The notes beneath the pieces were generated by a model. It was not told the DNA's origin. It worked only from the letters and a program-made list of their open reading frames with translations, and searched no databases. Shown in pieces: positions 55,731 to 64,000 of a stretch of DNA of 64,000 nt (position 1 is its first letter; each line of letters starts with the position of its first letter). The DNA comes from Leptobrachium leishanense (lineage: Eukaryota; Chordata; Amphibia; Anura; Megophryidae): NCBI GenBank assembly GCA_009667805.1, contig CM019065.1:19495822-19559821 (forward strand), in the 5' to 3' direction. A program made the position numbers and the translations under genes.

Positions 55731-56058
55731 AATCTAGTGTAGATAGGAACAGTGCATGTATCCACCAGAAATATGTAATGGATGGAAACGAGCATATAAA
55801 AACTATGTGTATAACTCATGGACCCCATGAAATAATTAGAATTCTGAAGATGAGCTGGGTCTCTAAAAGAAAAAAGTGAAATATAAAGTTGTGCACCTTC
55901 TGTGTACTCTCCTCCAAAAACAAAAAGAGGAGTCTTAAAGTTATTAAATTTAATCGAGCCAAAATGGCCTAATTTGTATAAATAAGTGTATATGAGAAAT
56001 GTAGATGTGAGAATATGACTACCTAGCTATAAGTATGTGACTACCACAGCTCTACATA
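55731..56058 (+). repeat. Large inverted repeat, left arm (uninterrupted)
   Basis: The sequence from gtatccaccagaaatatgta to gctctacat returns inverted at 57352-58296. This arm contains the empty sites of both hAT insertions present in the right arm (ctaatttg and gtatccac occur once each). Confidence 0.88.
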
Positions 56059-56698
56059 TCAAAAAACACATAATTTTTTGTAAGAATTTTCGAGGCTCCT
56101 CCAACTCCATATGAGGAAGACGACTGTGATGCCATTATATATTATATAATGTAAGATATTCACACTATTCGCTATATATCGATATTTATTCCATTTGTTC
56201 AAATTTATATGGGTTCGCCTATATATCTTTATGTGCATATTCCCTAGTTCCATATAAAGAGAACAATGCCTATCATATATAATACATATCTGGTTTAGAG
56301 ACTACCTTATGTCTCGTCTATATTAGCCATACATCAAATAAATCATCGGCTATTCTACATCTTCATATATACACTTTAATTTGCAATATAGGCCCTAGGG
56401 TTTTATATCGATCGGCCCCTAGTTACATTTATTACACCCCCTGGACTCCTCCGCTTCGTTTTTGGAGGATAACAGACAGAAGACAGACTATCTATTTTAC
56501 TACTTTGGGGATTCAAAAATTGGGTAAATCTCTATTCTATTTATGGGCGTTCACCACACAGTCCATGTATGCACTCTTTCACCTATTATAGTCTTCAGGG
56601 TGTAATATGCATTGATCCTTTTCACATTATAGAAGGCAAATCACCATCTTTTGCTAATGTATCCTATACATTGTGCATATATATACTGCACTACATAT
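56059..56698. other. Spacer of the large inverted repeat
   Basis: AT-rich, no gene seen. Open frames reading through it join the LINE fragment that follows only by chance. Confidence 0.4.
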
Positions 56699-57315
56699 AT
56701 GCAGCCGCCCCACAAACACACCTCCAGAAACTTACTACATTGTATAACTCATTCTGTCGCTTTGTGCTACAATGTAACTACATGACACACCATTGTGACA
56801 TGTTAAAAGAACTAAACTGGCCATCACTGGACTCTAGACGCACCCTTCACCTTTCCAACCTGGTGTTTAAGAGCTTTTCTGGGAAGCTACCAAACTACCT
56901 GAATAGGCTGCTTCCCTCAGCAGCTCCCTCATCCTATAACCTCAGATCCAGGACCAGCACCTTACTTGCAATACCAAAATACAAAAAGAAAATGGCTCGA
57001 TCCTCATTTTCCTACAGAGCACCGCAAATATGGAATAACCTCCCAGACACCGTCAAATCTTCCCCCAGTCTAAAGTCCCTTAAGACTACCCTATTAACAT
57101 ACCTCAATACAAAATGCACCTGTAAACATGTAACATAATGACTTTATTTCCTACATATTTATTTTTCTGTTAATCTGTATATTTGGTTTTGTGTTAATAT
57201 CTTGCATTTTACTATTTTGTATTTCTGTAACCACTCAATGTTCTCGAACCCAGGACATACTTGAAAACGAGAGAAATCTCAATGTATCCTTCCTGGTAAA
57301 ATCCTTTATAAATAA
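56699..57315 (+). mobile_element. L2-type LINE 3' end (RT C-terminus and tail)
   Basis: The frame to 57138 reads HLQKLTTLYNSFCRFVL, SYNLRSRTSTLLAIPK and SFSYRAPQIWNNLPDTVKSS, typical of the end of L2/Rex1-group RT proteins. The 3' tail (57250-57315) ends gagaaatctcaatgtatcct, tcctggtaaaatcc, then aataaata. The same tail ends the SINE at 33470 and is the unit of the minisatellite at 7345-8160. Confidence 0.85.
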
Positions 57316-57351
57316 ATATTTGTTTCATATAATATTACACACGCATCTATG

Positions 57352-58296
57352 CCATTATGTAGAGCAGTGGTAGTCACATGCTTATAGCTAGGTAGTCATA
57401 TTCTCACATCTACATTTCTCATATACACTTATTTATACAAATTAGTAGGGATGTGCGTTTCGGGTTTCGGAATTTCGGAATTTTCACGAAATTTCCCGAT
57501 TCGTGTTTTTGGATGCGGCCGAATTTCCGAAAAATTTTAGATCCGAAAATTTCAGATCCGAAATGTTTTCCGAGCCGAAACGAAAATTTTCGGATTTTTC
57601 GAATGGACTTGAAATGTGTCAAACGAGGAGAACAGATTTTCCGAAAAACGTAAATTTTCCGAAAAACAAAAAATTTAATGAAAAACGAAAATTTTGTAAA
57701 AACGAAAATGTCTGAAAAACGAAAATGTTGTAAAAACGAAAATTTCTGAAAAACGATAATTTTTCGAAAAAACGAAAAGTCGATACAAAAAACGGGCAAA
57801 ATGACACGAAAAATACGAAAAATGGTCAATATATTCCGAAAAATTTGCAATTCCGAAAAACGAAAATTTCCGAAATTACGAAAAGTCGATACAAAAACCG
57901 AGCACAGTGACACGAAAATACGAAAAATGGTCGAAATTCCGAAAAAAAAATGTACCCGAAAAACGTGCCGAACCGAATCGAAACCGAAATCGGTCGAAAC
58001 GAGCCGAATCGAAAAGTTTAAAAATCCGAAAAATCGAACCGAATCGAACCGAAAAAAAAATCGGTGCACAAGCCTACAAATTAGGCCATTTTGGCTCGAT
58101 TAAATTTAATAACTTTAAGACTCCTCTTTTTGTTTTTGGAGGAGAGTACACAGAAGGTGCACAACTTTATATTTCACTTTTTTTCTTTTAGAGACCCAGC
58201 TCATCTTCAGAATTCTAATTATTTCATGGGGTCCATGAGTTATACACATAGTTTTTATATGCTCGTTTCCATCCATTACATCTTTCTGGTGGATAC
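57352..58296 (-). repeat. Large inverted repeat, right arm, cut by two hAT insertions
   Basis: Matches 55731-56058 in reverse (ctaggtagtcatattctcac, gagacccagctcatcttcag). It is interrupted by the hAT MITE 57446-58076 and, at its outer side, by hAT copy 4 from 58297. The rest of the arm should continue after copy 4, outside the window. Confidence 0.88.
57446..58076 (+). mobile_element. hAT MITE, TAGGGATGTGC family (631 bp, without array)
   Basis: Starts tagggatgtgcgtttcgggt, ends cggtgcacaagccta. The flanking 8-mers are identical, caaattag at 57438-57445 and 58077-58084. Interior made of cgaaaatttccgaaaaacga-like words. Same family as 7077-8421. Confidence 0.94.
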
Positions 58297-58929
58297 TAGG
58301 GATGAGCCGAACACTCCCCGAGTTCGGTTCGAGCCTGAACCCGAACTTCCCATTTGTTCGGGACCGAACCCGAACCCGAACCCCCATGCAAGTCAATGGG
58401 GCTGAAAATTCGGTTTTTTAGAGTGCCCTCCAAGAGGGCATATATGCTACATATTTGCCATAAAAGGTGTATGGGGGTCTGGGTAGTGCCCTGGGGGACA
58501 GGAAACAAGGACAAAAAGTAAAAAAAAAAACTTTTTAAAGGGACAGTGAGTTTTCCATGAAATAAGGGTTAAAAATAAAAACAAAAAATTCTTTCAAATA
58601 TCGTGCCTAGGAGGTCCCCATAACCTGCCTGTGAAGTGGCAGATTTCTAGGATGTATAGAAACACTTAAAAACAAATAAATGACGTTTCATATGACGGTA
58701 AAAGCTTTTCCTTTAATCTATCCATAAACAACTGCTTGGGGCGGCAGCCTGTATGAAAAGACATTTTAGGACGCGCAGAAAAAGTTTAATGTGTTTTTGG
58801 GCTAAATTATTGTGAAACTTATGCAGGCTTTGGATGAAAGTAACAATAGGTGCTTTAAAATTGGGCTTTTAGCGTCGGCAACAGTGCCGTCACACCGTAA
58901 CCCTCTGAGGATATGAATCTGATACAGGC

Positions 58930-61900
58930 GTCAATGGCAGTGCACCCAGATATTGTGCCTTTAGTGCCAAGCATGCAAGTGCTATCATACAGTAACCCCT
59001 CTGTGGTATTGTGGAAGAGTGCAGGGGTGGACCATGCGGTCCTATATTAAAAAGATATGAATCTGGGAATGGGCGTCAGTGCACCCAGAAATTCTGCCTT
59101 TAATGCCAGGTCATCAAGTATCATCATACAGTAACCCTCTGTAGTATTGTGGAAGAGTTCAGGGGTGGACCATGCGGTCCTATATTGAAAAGTTTTTTAT
59201 CTGTTAATGGGCGTCAGTGCACCCAGATATTGTGCCTTTAATGCCAGGCCATCAAGTATCATCATACAGTAACCCCTCTGTAGTATTGTGGAAGAGTGCA
59301 GGGGTGGACCATGTGGTCCTTTATTGAAATGTTTTTGATCTGGTAATGGGCGTCAGTGCACCCAGATATTGTGCCTTTAATGCCAGGCCAGCAAGTATCA
59401 TCATACAGTAACCCCTGTGTGGTATTGTGGAAGAGTGCAGGGGTGGACCATGCGGTCCTATATTGAAAAGTGTTTTTTTAATCTGTTAATGGGCGTCAGT
59501 GCACCCAGATATTGTGCCTTTAATGCCAGGCCATCAAGTATCATCATACAGTAACCCCTCTGTAGTATTGTGGAAGAGTGCAGGGGTGGACCATGTGGTC
59601 CTTTATTGAAATGTTTTTGATCTGGTAATGGGCGTCAGTGCACCCAGAAATTGTGCCTTTGGTGCCAGGCCAGCAAGTATCATCATACAGTAATCCCTCT
59701 GTAGTATTGTGGAAGAATGCAGGGTTGGACCATGTGGCCCTATATTGAAAAGTTTTTTATCTGGTAATGGGCGTCAGTGCACCCAGATATTGTGCCTTTA
59801 ATGCCAGGCCATCAAGTATCATCATACAGTAACCCCTCTGTGGTATTGTGGAAGAATTCAGGGGTGAACCATGTGGTCCTTTATGGAAAAGTTTTTGATC
59901 TGGTAATGGGCGTCAGTGCACCCAGATATTCTGCCTTTGGTGCAGGCCAGCAAGTATCATCATACAGTAACCCTCTGTAGTATTGTGGAAGAGTGCAGGA
60001 GTGGACCATGTGGTCCTATATTGAAAAGTTTTTTTTTTTATCTGTTAATGGGCGTCAGTGCACCCAGATATTGTGCCTTTAATGCCAGGCCATCAAGTAT
60101 CATCATACAGTTACCCCTCTATGGTATTGTGGAAGAGTGCAGGGGTGGACCATGTGGTCCTATATTGAAAAGTTTTTGATCTGGTAATGGGCGTCAGTGC
60201 ACCCAGATATTGTGCCTTTGGTGCCAGGCCAGCAAGTATCATCATACAGTAACCCTCTGTAGTATTGTGGAAGAGTGCAGGGGTGGACCATGTGGTCCTA
60301 TATTGAAAAGTTTTTTATCTTTTAATGGGCGTCAGTGCAACCCAGATATTGTGCCTTTAATGCCAGGCATCAAGTATCATCATACAGTAACCCCTCTGTG
60401 GTATTGTGGAAGAGTGTAGGGGTGGACCATGTGGTCCTTTATTGAAAAGTTTTTGATCTGGTAATGGGCGTCAGTGCACCAGATATTGTGCCTTTGGTGC
60501 AGGCCAGCAAGTATCATCATACAGTAACCCTCTGTAGTATTGTGGAAGAGTGCAGGGGTGGACCATGTGGTCCTATATTGAAAAGTGTTTTTTTTTATCT
60601 GTTAATGGGCGTCAGTGCACCCAGATATTGTGCCTTTAATGCCAGGCCATCAAGTATCATCATACAGCTACCCCTCTATGGTATTGTGGAAGAGTGCAGG
60701 GGTGGACCATGTGGTCCTTTATTGAAATGTTTTTGATCTGGTAATGGGCGTCAGTGCACCAGATATTGTGCCTTTGGTGCCAGGCCAGCAAGTATCATCA
60801 TACAGTAACCCTCTGTAGTATTGTGGAAGAGTGCAGGGGTGGACCATGTGGTCCTATATTGAAAAGTTTTTTATCTGTTAATGGGCGTCAGTGCACCCAG
60901 ATATTGTGCTTTAATGCCAGGCCATCAAGTATCATCATACAGTAACCCCTCTGTGGTATTGTGGAAGAGTGCAGGGGTGGACCATGTGGTCTATATTGAA
61001 AAGTTTTTTATCTGTTAATGGGCGTCAGTGCACCCAGATATGTGCCTTTAATGCAGGCCATCAAGTATCATCATACAGTATCCCCTCTGTGGTATTGTGG
61101 AAAAGTGCAGGGGTGGACCATGTGGTCTATATTGAAAAGTTTTTTATCTGTTAATGGGCGTCAGTGCACCCAGATATTGTGCCTTTGGTGCAGGCCAGCA
61201 AGTATCATCATACAGTAATCCCTCTGTAGTATTGTGGAAGAGTGCAGGGGTGGACCATGTGTCCTATATTGAAAAGTTTTTTATCTGGTAATGGGCGTCA
61301 GTGCACCCAGATATTGTGCCTTTAATGCCAGGCCATCAAGTATCATCATACAGTAACCCCTCTGTGGTATTGTGGAAGAATTCAGGGGTGAACCATGTGG
61401 TCCTTTATGGAAAAGTTTTTGATCTGGTAATGGGCGTCAGTGCACCCAGATATTGTGCCTTTGGTGCAGGCCAGCAAGTATCATCATACAGTAACCCTCT
61501 GTAGTATTGTGGAAGAGTGCAGGAGTGGACCATGTGGTCCTATATTGAAAAGTTTTTTTTTTTATCTGTTAATGGGCGTCAGTGCACCAGATATTGTGCC
61601 TTTAATGCCAGGCCATCAAGTATCATCATACAGTTACCCCTCTATGGTATTGTGGAAGAGTGCAGGGGTGGACCATGTGGTCTATATTGAAAAGTTTTTG
61701 ATCTGGTAATGGGCGTCAGTGCACCCAGATATTGTGCCTTTGGTGCCAGGCCAGCAAGTATCATCATACAGTAACCCCTCTGTAGTATTGTGGAAGAGTG
61801 CAGGGGTGGACCATGTGGTCCTATATTGAAAAGTTTTTTATCTTTTAATGGGCGTCAGTGCACCCAGATATTGTGCCTTTAATGCCAGGCCATCAAGTAT

Positions 61901-63060
61901 CATCATACAGTAACCCCTCTGTGGTATTGTGGAAGAGTGTAGGGGTGGACCATGTGGTCCTTTATTGAAAAGTTTTTGATCTGGTAATGGGCGTCAGTGC
62001 ACCCAGATATTGTGCCTTTGGTGCAGGCCAGCAAGTATCATCATACAGTAACCCTCTGTAGTATTGTGGAAGAGTGCAGGGGTGGACCATGTGGTCCTAT
62101 ATTGAAAAGTGTTTTTTTTTATCTGTTAATGGGCGTCAGTGCACCCAGATATTGTGCCTTTAATGCCAGGCCATCAAGTATCATCATACAGCTACCCCTC
62201 TATGGTATTGTGGAAGAGTGCAGGGGTGGACCATGTGGTCCTTTATTGAAATGTTTTTGATCTGGTAATGGGCGTCAGTGCACCCAGATATTGTGCCTTT
62301 GGTGCCAGGCCAGCAAGTATCATCATACAGTAACCCCTCTGTAGTATTGTGGAAGAGTGCAGGGGTGGACCATGTGGTCCTATATTGAAAAGTTTTTTAT
62401 CTGTTAATGGGCGTCAGTGCACCCAGATATTGTGCCTTTAATGCCAGGCCATCAAGTATCATCATACAGTAACCCCTCTGTGGTATTGTGGAAGAGTGCA
62501 GGGGTGGACCATGTGGTCCTATATTAAAGTTTTTTTATCTGTTAATGGGCGTCAGTGCACCCAGATATTGTGCCTTTAATGCCAGGCCATAGTCAAGTAT
62601 CATCATACAGTATCCCCTCTGTGGTATTGTGGAAAAGTGCAGGGGTGGACCATGTGGTCCTATATTGAAAAGTTTTTTATCTGTTAATGGGCGTCAGTGC
62701 ACCCAGATATTGTGCCTTTAATGCCAGGCCATCAAGTATCATCATACAGTAACCCCTGTGTGGTATTGTGGAAGAGTGCAGGGGTGGACCATCTGGTCCT
62801 TTATTGAAAAGTTTTTGATCTGGTAATGGGCGTCAGTGCACCCAGATATTGTGCCTTTGGTGCAGGCCAGCAAGTATCATCATACAGTAACCCCTCTGTG
62901 GTATTGTGGAAGAGTGCAGGGGTGGACCATGTGGTCCTATATTGAAAAGTTTTTGTTTTTTTTAATGGGCGTTAGTGCAGCCAGATATTGTGCCTTTCAT
63001 GGCAGCAAGTGCCTTCACACCGTAACCCTTGTGGTATTGTGGAAGAGTTCAGTGCTGGAG
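58930..63060 (-). repeat. 139-bp minisatellite, about 30 units, inside hAT copy 4
   Basis: Units begin gggcgtcagtgcacccagat at 58930 (variant), 59071, 59209, 59348, 59491, 59630, 59769, 59908, 60050 and so on to 62967. Two unit types alternate for most of the array (ctggtaat with tttggtgc...ccagc; ctgttaat with tttaatgcc...ccatc), giving a 278-bp dimer. Rare variants recur about 1,522-1,527 bases apart from 59769 onward, so an 11-unit block was duplicated. Short open frames inside are repeat-derived. Confidence 0.95.
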
Positions 63061-63092
63061 GTTTTGTGAATGCAGAAGAGGACATCCCCTAT

Positions 63093-64000
63093 CTATTCCA
63101 TTACTTCAGCATCAGGGGATTGATAGCTGCTGATCCAGGACTGATTCATTTTTATAAATGTCAGCCGGTCTACAGAGTTGGTGGACAGATGCACTCTTTT
63201 GTCTGTGACAAAACCTCCAGCGGCACTGAGCGTCCTTTCGGAAAGCACTCTAGATGAAGGGCAACCTAGTAGCTGCATAGCATATTGACTAAGTTCTGCC
63301 CAGTGATCCAATCTCAACACCCAGTAAGCCAGTGGATCATCTGCTGGAAAGGTATCCAGGTCTGCCCTTGCCCCTAGGTAGTCCTGCACCATATGGTGAA
63401 GACGCTGGCAATGGGTGCCTACATTTGACGTCCCTGGGCGTCGAGGACTAAAAAATTTAAAAATGCATCAGTCAAGCGGCCCTGGCCTTCACCGCTATTC
63501 CTCTGATCACCTGCAGCCTCAGAAGCACGTGTCAGCACTTGGTAATCTAACAGTGCCTGGAAAGGTGTTACACAAGTTTCGCTTTAGAGCGTCCTCAAGT
63601 TTTGTCATTCTGTGCTCCCTCTGTGTGGGCAGGATGAGCTCTGCAACTTTCCCCTTGTATCGTGGATCAAGAAGGGTTGCCAACCAGTAATGATCCCTCT
63701 CCTTGATAGCACGAATCCTGGGGTCCTTTAGCAGGCTTTGCATCATTAGGGAGCCAATGCAGCATAGGTTGGAGGTGGCATTAGCTGCCGAGTCTTCCTG
63801 GTCAATGAGGATGACCGTATCGTGCACTTCCTCCTCCCAGCCACGCACAAGCCCTTCTGTTTCTGGGCACACAAAACCCTGCCTTGAGGAATCCCCACCT
63901 TCAATGCCCCCACTACTTAAATAGTCCTCCTCCTCCTCATCCTCCTCCTGTCTGATCTGAGTAGGACCCGCTGGAATGCTGTCTGCGGAAAGACTGGGGC
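63093..64000 (-). pseudogene. hAT transposase of copy 4, C-terminal part (partial)
   Basis: Minus-strand frames 63519-63872 (HYWLATLLDPRYKGK) and 63093-63392 (hATC: YWVLRLDHWAELSQYAM, LGCPSSRVLSERTLSAAGG) parallel 3833-4597 of copy 1. The two pieces are in different frames, and the region between (63393-63518) is shifted, so this copy also seems defective. N-terminal parts are outside the window. Confidence 0.85.

Larger units (their letters stand above)
58297..64000 (-). mobile_element. hAT, TAGGGATGAGC family, copy 4 (partial, over 5.7 kb)
   Basis: Left end tagggatgagccgaacactc after gtggatac (58289-58296, predicted target duplicate). Orientation is opposite to copy 1: transposase on the minus strand, entering at the right edge of the window. 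The region 58297-58900 aligns with the 3' ends of copies 1-3 (gtagtgccctgggggacagg, tatcgtgcctaggaggtccc). A 4.1 kb array then separates this from the coding region. The other end lies beyond 64000. Confidence 0.9.

Noticed and set aside
56569..56698. N-terminal extension of the L2-type LINE frame
   Set aside because: The first 40 or so residues are AT-rich spacer of the inverted repeat; similarity to LINE proteins starts only near 56699.
59777..63069. Series of 60-90-residue frames repeated along the 139-bp array
   Set aside because: Same short peptide in each unit, on the strand opposite to the transposase, with frame changes at every indel.

Overview
The window looks like nuclear DNA of an amphibian, most probably a frog. 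It holds part of a tandem cluster of vomeronasal type-2 receptor (V2R, class C GPCR) genes with vertebrate exon structure, set in a sea of hAT, piggyBac-like and other TIR transposons, CR1-type, L2-type and I/Jockey-like LINE pieces, and long minisatellites. The organism is inferred from family content only. There are no bacterial-type genes and no rRNA or tRNA genes that I can see.

Layout. 1-5503: a GATA microsatellite split by a 5.2 kb hAT transposon (239-5438) with a broken transposase. 5649-8530: the last two coding exons and 3'UTR of V2R gene 1; its upstream exons lie outside the window, and its 3'UTR is split by a hAT MITE carrying a minisatellite. 8605-20000: intergenic DNA made mostly of TIR elements, including a hAT filled with 2.7 kb of GC-rich minisatellite and a three-level nest (hAT > piggyBac-like MITE > small TIR MITE). 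20020-41935: V2R gene 2, which reads as a complete and open gene of seven coding exons, the first only five coding bases long. Its introns hold an approx. 3.2 kb 36-bp minisatellite, a TIR element with a telomere-like core, and a 2.9 kb hAT with nested MITEs. 44713-53514: the duplicated promoter and first exon of V2R gene 3, then its signal-peptide exon with a stop codon; no further exons are visible, so it is probably a pseudogene. The first intron of gene 3 contains a decayed LINE (cut by another hAT) and a CR1 fragment. 53720-58296: unrecognised repeat DNA and a large inverted repeat with an L2-type LINE end in its spacer. 58297-64000: a second large hAT of the first family in the opposite orientation, running off the window, whose 3' region holds about 30 copies of a 139-bp repeat.

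How it fits together. The V2R copies share promoter, exon phases and 3'UTR sequence, so they arose by segmental duplication. TIR transposons then filled introns and spacers, nearly all with exact 8-bp target duplications that can be read directly. A striking common theme is that at least six different TIR elements carry their own internal tandem array, which suggests that in this genome TIR transposons are where minisatellites arise or are carried.
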